From: Mycobacterium syngnathidarum
GTDB lineage: Bacteria > Actinomycetota > Actinomycetes > Mycobacteriales > Mycobacteriaceae
DNA length: 64,000 nucleotides
NCBI RefSeq assembly: GCF_001942625.1
Contig: NZ_MLCL01000001.1
Location: 181,296 to 245,295 of the forward strand
Direction: 5' to 3'
The notes below the pieces were generated by a model. That model ran no database searches. It saw nothing but the letters and a program-made list of their open reading frames with translations, and had not been told where the DNA came from. The position numbers and the translations under genes were made by a program. Shown piece after piece: positions 56,682-64,000 of this stretch; position 1 is the stretch's first letter; each line of letters opens with the position of its first letter.

Positions 56682-57277
56682 GTAGCCCAAGGCGCCTATG
56701 GCTGAACCCAGTCGTCGCGACTTGCGCGGTCCTCGGACTCGTCGTGGGTGCGCTCGCCGGATTCCTCTTCCCGGTGTCGACGACCTATCGGGCGACCGCG
56801 CAGGTGGCCCTGGTTCCGGGCCCCAACCTGACCACAGCGGACGCGTCGGCCTACTGGGAAGTACTCACCCAAGGACAAGTTTCGCGCACCGCGGCCGCCG
56901 TCTTCGCTGATCCACGGTGGGCAGCCAGCGCCGCACAGGCTGCCGAAGTCGACGAATCGAGCGTTGTCTTGACGGCCGGCGCGGTGCCCGACACCACCAT
57001 GGTGTCGATCACGGCTGACGCACCGTCGGCGCACGCGGCAGAGGCCGCCGTGGCAGATCTTCTCGCCAAAGCCACGCCTGAAGTCGCGGCAGTCTCCGCT
57101 CCGTTCCAGGTCCGTGTGGTCTCACCGCCCGACGGTGCGTACGCGATGTCGACGCCACGGAGCCAGCTGATCCTGGCTGGTGCGCTGGGCGGACTGATGT
57201 TCGGCGCCGTGGTCGGAATAGGCGTCACCTGGCTGCGCTCACGCCGAAACGACGCCTCGCACCGAAACAACGAATAA
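56678..57277 (+). CDS. Wzz-like chain-length or co-polymerase membrane protein
   Basis: 199 aa from the ATG overlapping the wzx stop. An N-terminal helix (about 10-32), an exported domain starting STTYRATAQVALVPGPNLT, and a second helix (about 164-186) with a short basic tail. This is the two-helix plan of Wzz/PCP proteins, with the usual TTYRA motif after the first helix. No tyrosine-kinase domain is fused. It probably sets polymer length together with the polymerase downstream. Confidence 0.75.
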   Translation: MSSPRRLWLNPVVATCAVLGLVVGALAGFLFPVSTTYRATAQVALVPGPNLTTADASAYWEVLTQGQVSRTAAAVFADPRWAASAAQAAEVDESSVVLTAGAVPDTTMVSITADAPSAHAAEAAVADLLAKATPEVAAVSAPFQVRVVSPPDGAYAMSTPRSQLILAGALGGLMFGAVVGIGVTWLRSRRNDASHRNNE

Positions 57278-57279
57278 CC

Positions 57280-59145
57280 GTGTCCGAGGTGGCCCGCTCC
57301 AGCAGGTGGATCGTCGGCGTCCTCGTCGTCATGGTGGTCGTCGAAATTGCCAACCTGTCGGAGGTAGCCAGCGCTTATACCTCGGCGCCACTGCTCAAAG
57401 CCGGTGTCGGCGTTGCCACCATCGCCTTGATGTTGACGCTGCGCGACCCTGCCGCACGTGCCCGGTTGAACCGCTGGACAGTGGCCGGCGCTGCCCTGAT
57501 CGGTGTCTACGTCGCAGGACAGGCGATCGCCATGGCCGGCTCCGTCGACCTCGCCGCCTCGTCGGGCGTCATGTATCGCTCCTCGGTCGACCTGGTGTAC
57601 CTGTTCATCATCCTGATGTTCACCCAGATCACGGGGCGGCCATGGGCGGTCGCCGCGGCTGTGGCCGCCACCTTGGCAGTCCTCTCACTGTTGACTCTGG
57701 CCAGCTATCTGACGGGTGGAGTCCAGACTTTCGGCGGGCTGGCACAGATTTCCGCCGCCCAGGGCGAGTTGATCACCACTCAGCGGTACAGCGGACCCTA
57801 CAACGACTCCAATTTCTGGGGTCGGGTACTCGTAATGGGCCTGCCGATGGCCTGGGCCCTGGCTTATCGAGCACGGCGCGCCGCGCAGCAACGGCAGGCT
57901 CTGCTCTGGCTGCTGGCCGGCGTGGCCATATTGATCGGCGCCTACCTGACTCAGTCCCGAGGGACACAGCTGTCGGCCGGGCTCGCCGCGGTGGTGTGGT
58001 TCATCGCGTCCGGACAACCGAAAAAGCTGGCGCTGGTCCCGCCGGTCGCGCTGGTGATGCTCGCGGTCCCCGGCATCGGTGACCGGATGGTGGCGCTGGT
58101 GAATGACGTACTCGGCGGGTCGGGTGGCCAACGCAGCTATGACATCGACCCTTCGGTTCTGGGCCGCGAGGCTTCCCAGGAGATGGCGTGGCAGATGTTC
58201 CAACATCGGCCCGCCTTCGGGTTCGGTCCCGGGGCGTTCGGCGCCGAGGTGCCGTACTTCACCGACCGGGTGAAGACGGCCGTCAACGAAGGACTGGTCG
58301 CCCCACACAATCTTTACGCCCAACTCCTTGCCGAGACTGGGATCACCGGGTTGCTGACCTGGGGGATCATGGTCGGCGGCGTCCTGACGATCGTGGCGCT
58401 GCGAATTGCCGCTGATCCCAAGTCGGTTGATCGCGCACTCGCCGCCGCTACGCTCACCGGCATCATCACCTGGTCGGCAGCGAGCGTATTTCTGCACCTG
58501 GCCTATTTCCGCTCGTTCGCGATCGTGCTCGCCTTGGCCTGCGCCCTCGGACCTCCAGAAGCAGTACGCCCGGAGGTGATCCGCAGCATGGTGCGGATCA
58601 CTGCGCTGTGGGTCGTGGCTGTCGTGGCCGGCGTCGCAGTCGCCACGGTCAGCATGTTGGCGGCAAGCACCCCTGCGGTGCGCGCCAGCCAGAAGGTCAT
58701 CATGATGCCGGTCGGTCCGCTCGATGGCTGGGCCTCGTACGCGATGAATGTCCGCGCCCGAGAAGCGTTCCTGCCAACCATGGTCGAAGTCATGTACAAC
58801 ACCGACGCACCCGCGGAGATCGACTCCGACTCGATCCGCGGTATCGCTACGTTCAGGGTCACCGCGTCTGACGCCGAAAGTGCCCAAAGGCGTCTGGCCA
58901 ACGCATTAGCGGTGTCTCGCACGCGAATTAATGACAACATTGGGCCAATGCAGTACACGGTCGAGACCATCACCGGTGTGGAACTGGAACGCACCTCCGT
59001 GCGGTCCAAGTCGGCACTGCTGTACGCGGCCGCTTGGGGCCTGCTCACCATGGTGGCGACCCGTTTGCTGGCAGGCCGCCTCGCGAACCGATTCTGGCCG
59101 CCACGTCAGCCTGCCTCACCAGACCCCGTCGGAGCCGCAGCATGA
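57280..59145 (+). CDS. wzy: Wzy-like polymerase / O-antigen ligase with C-terminal PCP-like domain
   Basis: 621 aa from a GTG two bases after the previous stop. About 12 membrane helices in residues 1-440, with the O-antigen ligase/polymerase loop (QRYSGPYNDSNFWGRVLVMG; FGFGPGAFGAEVPYF, APHNLYAQLLAETG). After another helix (about 445-470) there is an exported segment (about 475-580, ATFRVTASDAESAQRRLANAL) and a final helix. That tail has the alpha/beta layout of a Wzz-type domain, so the protein looks like a Wzy-PCP fusion (inference). It should polymerise the repeat units delivered by Wzx. Confidence 0.8.
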   Translation: MSEVARSSRWIVGVLVVMVVVEIANLSEVASAYTSAPLLKAGVGVATIALMLTLRDPAARARLNRWTVAGAALIGVYVAGQAIAMAGSVDLAASSGVMYRSSVDLVYLFIILMFTQITGRPWAVAAAVAATLAVLSLLTLASYLTGGVQTFGGLAQISAAQGELITTQRYSGPYNDSNFWGRVLVMGLPMAWALAYRARRAAQQRQALLWLLAGVAILIGAYLTQSRGTQLSAGLAAVVWFIASGQPKKLALVPPVALVMLAVPGIGDRMVALVNDVLGGSGGQRSYDIDPSVLGREASQEMAWQMFQHRPAFGFGPGAFGAEVPYFTDRVKTAVNEGLVAPHNLYAQLLAETGITGLLTWGIMVGGVLTIVALRIAADPKSVDRALAAATLTGIITWSAASVFLHLAYFRSFAIVLALACALGPPEAVRPEVIRSMVRITALWVVAVVAGVAVATVSMLAASTPAVRASQKVIMMPVGPLDGWASYAMNVRAREAFLPTMVEVMYNTDAPAEIDSDSIRGIATFRVTASDAESAQRRLANALAVSRTRINDNIGPMQYTVETITGVELERTSVRSKSALLYAAAWGLLTMVATRLLAGRLANRFWPPRQPASPDPVGAAA

Positions 59146-60335
59146 CGGACAATCGCACAGTCCTGGTTGAGTTCTCACCCTCTGGGGGACTGTTCCAGTT
59201 CGCCGCTCAACTCGGCAGCGCGTTGACGAAGCACGGTGGCGAAGTTGAATTGTGGACCGGACCGGACCCCGAAATCGCTTCTGCAGAGGCAGGATTCACC
59301 GTCCGGCCAGTGTTTCCCACCTGGCACCCCAATGACAACCCCGACAGCGGCTACGCCGGGTATCTGCTGCGCCGCGGCCGACGCGCCGGCCAGTTGGTAC
59401 TGGCTTGGCTGGTGCTGGCATATCAACTGCGTCGTCGACCGCCGCGCGCGGTACTGTTCTCTCAATGGCGCTTCACCTTCGAGCCCTGGTTCGTCGTTGC
59501 CATTTGTAAGCTGTTGCCGCACACAGTGTTCGGCATCATAGCCCATGAACCGCTGCCCCGATCCGACGCCAGGGACACCAGCAAACCCAAGGAAGGTCGG
59601 CTCCTGCAGGCCTCGTTCGCGGCGGCGTGGCGAGAGATGGACGTCGTCTTCGTGCTGGGACCGCAAACCCGTCAGATCGTGCTCGACCACTGGCAGCCCA
59701 ACTGCGACGTCGTGGTGATTCCACACGGCGACTCGGGCGCCATGCATCGCGGTCGACCACCAGCACCGGTCACCCAAACCGAACCGGTCGCCCTGTTCTT
59801 CGGCACCTGGACCACCTACAAAGGCATCGATGTCCTGATCGACGCCTTCGCAATTGTCAAAGCCGAGATGCCAACAGCCCACCTGATCGTCGCGGGTGCT
59901 GTCAGTGCCGATGTGGATGCCACGGAACTTCTGGCGCAGGCCGCCGCCAACGGAGTGGACGCCCGGCCCGGCTACCTTGAGATGGACGAGGTCCCGGGCC
60001 TTATCGAATCCGCCCGAGTCGTGGTCACCCCGTATATCCGCGCCAGTGCCAGCGGTGTGGCACACCTGGCCTACACATTCGGCCGTCCGGTCATCGGCAC
60101 CACGGTCGGCGATCTACCCGCCGCCATCGAAGACGGCATCACCGGGCTGCTGGTCCCGCCGAACGACGCCGCGAAGCTGGCCGACGCGATGCTTCGACTG
60201 CTACAGGACCCAGAGCTGGCCGCAAGACTGGGGGAGGCTGGGCGAACCGCGGTGCAGCGCTCCTGGAGCGTTGCAGCAGCCTCGATCAGCGATGCAGTGA
60301 CCGCCGCTACCAATCGGGTCAGCCCGGAGCAGTGA
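59142..60335 (+). CDS. GT4-like glycosyltransferase
   Basis: 397 aa from the ATG overlapping the wzy stop (ATGA). N-terminal FSPSGGLFQFAAQLGSALTKHG, and C-terminal GTWTTYKGIDVLIDAFAIVK (donor-binding Lys/Arg region), IRASASGVAHLAYTFGRPVI in place of the usual EGFG loop, and a final helix. GT-B fold. It likely adds one sugar of the repeat unit on the cytosolic side. Confidence 0.88.
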   Translation: MTDNRTVLVEFSPSGGLFQFAAQLGSALTKHGGEVELWTGPDPEIASAEAGFTVRPVFPTWHPNDNPDSGYAGYLLRRGRRAGQLVLAWLVLAYQLRRRPPRAVLFSQWRFTFEPWFVVAICKLLPHTVFGIIAHEPLPRSDARDTSKPKEGRLLQASFAAAWREMDVVFVLGPQTRQIVLDHWQPNCDVVVIPHGDSGAMHRGRPPAPVTQTEPVALFFGTWTTYKGIDVLIDAFAIVKAEMPTAHLIVAGAVSADVDATELLAQAAANGVDARPGYLEMDEVPGLIESARVVVTPYIRASASGVAHLAYTFGRPVIGTTVGDLPAAIEDGITGLLVPPNDAAKLADAMLRLLQDPELAARLGEAGRTAVQRSWSVAAASISDAVTAATNRVSPEQ

Positions 60336-60338
60336 GCT

Positions 60339-61340
60339 ATGGCGACCCGACGAGCCCTCTGGCAGATCGCCATCACCGCCGTCGTCGTGCCCGTCGCGAT
60401 CATCGCGGTCACGAGGAGCGCCACAGATAGCCCGCAGTCGGTAGAGCCATCCCAAACATCTCGACTCCCCCTGATATCTACCGCTCCCCAACTGCCTGCC
60501 CTACCCCAACCGTTCGCCGAGAACAGCCCTTTCCGGACACCGATCCCAGCGGACGCCGAAGTCGACCCGAACAGCGCTGCGATGATCGGCGCCGTGGGCT
60601 GGGACAACAGCGCCTACGTATCGACTATCGAATTCGGACTCCCGATCTACACCGCGGACGCGGACACCCCCCGCCATTCAGTGTCGTGCGTCATCACCAC
60701 ATGGGGCCGCTGCCCTTTCAGGGGACAGCAGGTACCGATTCCCGACGACGCGCGGCCGCAGTACGGCTCCGACGCCGCGATGGTGGTCATTGACCCCGAA
60801 AACCGGAAGATATACGAGTTCTGGGGCGCCAAGCATGATTACGGTTCTTGGACAACCCAATGGGCCGCAGTCAACGACCTCGACGGCTCTGGTTGGGGTG
60901 GGTCGAGCACGGGTTCAGGTGCATCCCGACTAGCCGGTGTCGTCCGGGTGGCGGAGATAGCGCAAGGCTCGATTCCGCACGCATTGGCGATGGAGAGCAA
61001 CAACGTGTGTGCCAATGTGTTTCGGCCACCGGCTCTCAAGACCGACGGCCGATCGACGAGACCCGACTGCATCCCCGAAGGTGCACGTATACAACTGGAC
61101 CCGAGCCTGGACATCGACTCCTTGGGACTCGCACCGGCCGAGCGCTACCTGGCAGAAGCGTTACAGCGCTTCGGCGGATACATCACGGATGTCAGCGGGT
61201 CACCATTGAGCATCAGTGTCGAACGGGACAACACGGCGCCCCCCGGAACCGTCGGGCAAACGTACAGCGATGCCGGAGTCCGATGGGACTATGACGGGAT
61301 GACGGACATCCCTTGGAAGAAATTGAGGGTTCTCAAATGA
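60339..61340 (+). CDS. Secreted protein of unknown function in the polysaccharide operon
   Basis: 333 aa. An N-terminal signal/anchor helix (about 6-25), a Pro/Ser-rich stretch, and an exported domain with IDPENRKIYEFWGAKHDYGS, WGGSSTGSGASRLAG, EIAQGSIPHALA and three cysteine-containing motifs (SCVITTWGRCPF, NNVCANVF, RPDCIPEG). The HD/GSG-type motifs look enzymatic, perhaps a polysaccharide hydrolase or lyase, but I cannot place the family. It overlaps the next GT4 by four bases. Confidence 0.8.
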   Translation: MATRRALWQIAITAVVVPVAIIAVTRSATDSPQSVEPSQTSRLPLISTAPQLPALPQPFAENSPFRTPIPADAEVDPNSAAMIGAVGWDNSAYVSTIEFGLPIYTADADTPRHSVSCVITTWGRCPFRGQQVPIPDDARPQYGSDAAMVVIDPENRKIYEFWGAKHDYGSWTTQWAAVNDLDGSGWGGSSTGSGASRLAGVVRVAEIAQGSIPHALAMESNNVCANVFRPPALKTDGRSTRPDCIPEGARIQLDPSLDIDSLGLAPAERYLAEALQRFGGYITDVSGSPLSISVERDNTAPPGTVGQTYSDAGVRWDYDGMTDIPWKKLRVLK

Positions 61341-62479
61341 AACCGATTCGGGTGCTCACCCTGATCGACGGGTTTCGGATGGGTGGTGCCGAAACGCTAT
61401 TGGCCCCGTTGGCCGTAGCTATGCGCGGCACCGACGTCGACATGGAGTTCGTCGGCCTCGACAGTGCATCGGTCAACTCCGACAAAACCATGAGCATTCT
61501 GGCCGAAGCAGGCGTACACCCACGATCGCTCGGAATCACTCGACTGCTGGACCCCACCGGCATCCCCCGTCTGGCCGGAGAGATCCGTAGCGGCGGATAC
61601 GACCTGGTGCACACGCATCTGGAGATGTCAGCCAGCTTCGCGGTGCCCGCGGCGAAGCTCACCGGCCGGCCGGTGGTTTGCACGTTTCACCATGTGACCG
61701 AACGGTGGCCCGGCCTCGAATACTGGCGCGAGCATGTCGCTACCAAGGCCGCCACGCTCGGCGACCGCGTGCTGTTCGTCTCCGAAGCCAGCCGAGTGTC
61801 GTGGGCGCAGGTGCATCGCAACGGCCGGGTCGCGCCCAACTGGGATGTGCTGCACAACGGAATCGACGTCAGCAACTTCCACCCTGGCGAGCCAGATCCG
61901 ACAGTGCGTGGCGAACTCGGCGGGGGCCCTGGACCATTGGTCGTCCTACCGGCTGCCTTCCGTGACTTCAAGGGCATCCCCGTAGCGATCGAGGCCTGGC
62001 CACTGGTGTTGCAGAAACACCCTGATGCCATCCTGTCCCTGGTCGGAGGCGGCGACGAGGAGGCTGAATACCGCAGGCTGGTCAGCGAATCGCGCTTGAC
62101 CAACTCGGTGATCTTCGCCGGGGTTCGCTCCGACATGCCGCAGGTATACCGGGCCGCCGACGTGGTACTCCTCCCCTCGATCTACGGTGAGAACCTGCCC
62201 ACGGTGTTGATCGAGGCATCGGCGTCGGGCAAGGCCATCGCCGCGTCCCGGATCGGCGGTATCCCCGACATCATCCTCGATGGTTCGACCGGGCTGCTGT
62301 TCGAACCCAACAACCCCACCGCATTGGCCGAAGCCGTCACCCGACTGCTGAACGAACCACGGCTACGGGCTGCGCTGGGACCGCCTGCCATCGAGCGTGC
62401 CCACAGCGAGTTCTCGGCAAGAACCTGGGCCCACCGACTCCAAGACCTCTACACAGAACTGATCGAGCGTAAACGGTGA
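61337..62479 (+). CDS. GT4-like glycosyltransferase
   Basis: 380 aa from the ATG overlapping the upstream stop. N-terminal RVLTLIDGFRMGGAETLL (GT4 G-loop), then AAFRDFKGIPVAIEAWPLVL, GVRSDMPQVYRAADVVLLPS and NLPTVLIEASASGKAIAAS with the catalytic-type glutamate in VLIEASA. Typical cytosolic GT-B enzyme for surface polymers. It overlaps the following gene by four bases (GTGA). Confidence 0.92.
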   Translation: MKPIRVLTLIDGFRMGGAETLLAPLAVAMRGTDVDMEFVGLDSASVNSDKTMSILAEAGVHPRSLGITRLLDPTGIPRLAGEIRSGGYDLVHTHLEMSASFAVPAAKLTGRPVVCTFHHVTERWPGLEYWREHVATKAATLGDRVLFVSEASRVSWAQVHRNGRVAPNWDVLHNGIDVSNFHPGEPDPTVRGELGGGPGPLVVLPAAFRDFKGIPVAIEAWPLVLQKHPDAILSLVGGGDEEAEYRRLVSESRLTNSVIFAGVRSDMPQVYRAADVVLLPSIYGENLPTVLIEASASGKAIAASRIGGIPDIILDGSTGLLFEPNNPTALAEAVTRLLNEPRLRAALGPPAIERAHSEFSARTWAHRLQDLYTELIERKR

Positions 62480-63684
62480 GCGGCAAGCAGATCGACTATC
62501 TGGTGTCCAGGTTCCCGGTTACCTCGGAAACCTTTATCGTCAGGGAACTGGATGCCCTGTCGAGAACAACAGGTTTGGACATCGGGCTGCGCTCGTTGTT
62601 CCCGTCACCAGATCCGCAGGTCCACGAGGTTGCCCGGCCGTGGGTGGCCAAGCTGGTGCGTCCCGGCGCCGGGGCGAGTGCGGTCGCACTACTGTGGGCA
62701 CTGTTTCGGCACCCGCTGGTTACTCTGTCGATCTTGGTCGACGTGGTCCGCGGATACGCCGCCAGGCCTGGTCTACTGGTCCGTGCGCTGGCCACGGTTC
62801 CGATCGCCGCCGCTCACGCCCGCGATCTACACCCCTCAGGCCGCACCCGGCACATCCACGCGAATTACGCTACGTACCCCGCGTTGGCTGCGTGGATCTG
62901 CTCACGACTGGCGGGCACCAGTTACAGCGTGACCATTCACGCGCATGATCTGTACGTGGACCAGTCGATGCTGGGCCCTAAACTCGACGGCGCCGATTTC
63001 GTCGTAACAGTATCGGAGTACAACCGCCGACTGCTCGAGAGCTACACCATGACGCCGGTGCACGTGATCCACTGCGGAATCGATACCAACGTATATCCGT
63101 TCCAGCCCAGGCGAATTCCCGACAACGGGCCCATCCGCGGACTGTGTGTGGCCTCGCTCCAGGAGTACAAGGGACACGAGGTGTTACTTCGGGCATTGGC
63201 CCTCGGCGGCCCCGGCGTCGACCGGATCGAGCTGGACCTGATCGGCAACGGGCCGCTGCGTGATGAATTACAGGATCTGGCGGTGGAACTCGGGCTGGGT
63301 TCGCGGATCCGGTTTCATGGGGGACAGTCTGAAACAGTGGTCAAGCAGGCCCTGGCCGAGGCCGATCTGTTCGTGTTGCCGAGCGTCATCGCCGCCGACG
63401 GTCAGATGGAGGGTCTTCCGGTCGCCCTGATGGAGTCGCTGGCGAGCGGGATACCGACCGTGTCAACGGATCTGTCGGGGATCCCCGAATTGGTGATTCC
63501 CGGGCGGACAGGCCTTTTGGCTATTCCGGCGGACGCACAGAGCCTGCGTGACACATTGGAACAACTGATATCTGCGGGCCCCGCACTGGATGACTACGCC
63601 CAAGCGGGACGCGAACTGGTCGAGCGGGAGTTCGACATCACGGCGACGACCGCAGCGATGTGTGCCCTGTTCACGACGATCTGA
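62476..63684 (+). CDS. GT4-like glycosyltransferase (WcaL-like)
   Basis: 402 aa with a GTG start overlapping the previous stop. YLVSRFPVTSETFIVRELDAL at the N-terminus is the signature of colanic-acid-type WcaL/AmsK enzymes. Then HIHANYATYPALAAWI, HCGIDTNVYPFQPRR, SLQEYKGHEVLLRALAL, and GQMEGLPVALMESLASGIPTVST (EGLPVALMESLASG donor loop). Last gene of the operon before the IS-disturbed end. Confidence 0.93.
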   Translation: MSGKQIDYLVSRFPVTSETFIVRELDALSRTTGLDIGLRSLFPSPDPQVHEVARPWVAKLVRPGAGASAVALLWALFRHPLVTLSILVDVVRGYAARPGLLVRALATVPIAAAHARDLHPSGRTRHIHANYATYPALAAWICSRLAGTSYSVTIHAHDLYVDQSMLGPKLDGADFVVTVSEYNRRLLESYTMTPVHVIHCGIDTNVYPFQPRRIPDNGPIRGLCVASLQEYKGHEVLLRALALGGPGVDRIELDLIGNGPLRDELQDLAVELGLGSRIRFHGGQSETVVKQALAEADLFVLPSVIAADGQMEGLPVALMESLASGIPTVSTDLSGIPELVIPGRTGLLAIPADAQSLRDTLEQLISAGPALDDYAQAGRELVEREFDITATTAAMCALFTTI

Positions 63685-63694
63685 GAGCCGGCCA

Positions 63695-63816
63695 TTACAG
63701 CTGGTCGGCGAACTCCCGTCGCGTAGCCTCCAGCAGGTACTCGCGGATGAAGTTCTGCAAACCGCGATGCAGCACTGCATGGTCGCCGGCAGGTGCCTGC
63801 GTCAGCTTCGGACCTG
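63695..63816 (-). pseudogene. 3' remnant of a minus-strand gene cut by an IS element
   Basis: A minus-strand frame ending in TAA at 63695-63697 encodes a plausible C-terminus (HAVLHRGLQNFIREYLL then EATRREFADQL). Its 5' part runs into the IS element's left end. The family is not recognisable from this short piece. The right boundary is approximate. Confidence 0.4.
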
Positions 63817-63858
63817 AGTTAGGACACCTCTTCCAGGTTTTCGTGCTGGAATCTCTGT

Positions 63859-63885
63859 GACCTGCAGCTTTGATTTCTGCAGGTC
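63859..63885. terminator. Hairpin at the left side of the IS element
   Basis: A perfect 9-bp inverted repeat GACCTGCAG/CTGCAGGTC with a 9-nt loop, 36 bp upstream of the transposase start. It may act as a terminator that shields the transposase from outside transcription. There is no U-tract. Confidence 0.45.
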
Positions 63886-63920
63886 GGGTTCTGGCTTACT
63901 AAGCGGGTAGGGTCCGGTGG

Positions 63921-64000
63921 GTGTTCGTGCGCAAAGTGCGCACCGCCTCGGGCGCGGTGGCAGTGCAGGTGATGCGCAAAGACGGGCGCCGCGACGTCGT
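63921..64000 (+). mobile_element. IS1634-like transposase, 5' end only
   Basis: A frame from GTG at 63921 to the right edge translates to VFVRKVRTASGAVAVQVMRK followed by DGRRD. This is the typical beginning of IS1634/IS1549-type (IS4 superfamily) transposases, which open with FVR-x-VKTASGA-x-AVQ. The rest lies outside the window. The element's left end is somewhere between about 63,816 and 63,920. Confidence 0.75.

Overview
The window is high-GC actinobacterial DNA, most probably from a rapidly growing mycobacterium (Mycolicibacterium type). Three things point there: a type VII (ESX) secretion locus with EccB/C/D/E and mycosin; an ergothioneine operon egtA-E followed by a sensor-domain protein, a DUF4185 protein, asd and ask, in the same order I recall for Rv3700c-Rv3709c of M. 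tuberculosis; and a DUF222/HNH (13E12-type) gene.

Region 1 (1-16,099, minus strand) is one open reading frame that runs off the left edge, at least 5,366 codons with no stop. It starts with a WXG100-like targeting domain and a membrane/linker region. Then follow at least 15 recognisable domains: four papain-fold glutamine-deamidase-like (Tox-PL) domains, seven DUF1023 alpha/beta-hydrolase units (five intact, one dead, one interrupted), one complete glycerophosphodiester phosphodiesterase (GDPD), three GNAT-like domains and a pair of 105-residue repeats. It directly follows an EspC-like WXG100 gene and the ESX machinery, so I read it as a giant multi-enzyme ESX effector. It is the most exciting object here.

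Region 2 (16,156-31,075) is the ESX locus: EspC-like protein, YbaB-like protein, EspI-like ATPase, mycosin, EccD and a fused EccC on the minus strand, then a second divergent EccD (+), EccB (-), EccE (+) and a DUF5336 membrane protein (+). There is no EccA, EspG, PE or PPE. The alternating eccC(-)/eccD(+)/eccB(-) arrangement resembles ESX-4, but the locus also has EccE, an EspI-like ATPase and two EccD proteins.

Region 3 (31,005-49,233) is mostly chromosomal housekeeping: an acyltransferase, a GCS2-type ligase, a methyltransferase, an HNH gene with a perfect SOS box upstream, the tightly overlapped egtABCDE operon, a sensor-domain protein, a lipoprotein, a Fur regulator with a palindromic operator candidate, DUF4185, asd, ask and a nitroreductase. 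Between the histidine/glycine-rich membrane gene and the DUF4185 gene sits a RelA/SpoT-domain gene plus a 71-aa partner, bracketed by imperfect 68-70 bp direct repeats.

Region 4 (49,348-63,684) is a polysaccharide locus: galU, a BcsB-like membrane protein, an orphan EfeO-like lipoprotein, four GT4 glycosyltransferases, a Wzx-like flippase, a Wzz-like protein, a Wzy-like polymerase with a fused chain-length-like C-terminal domain, and a secreted protein I do not recognise. The genes from 55,173 to 63,684 are coupled by stop/start overlaps or tiny gaps. The right end holds the 3' remnant of a minus-strand gene and the start of an IS1634-like transposase.

No tRNA, rRNA or CRISPR array was seen.
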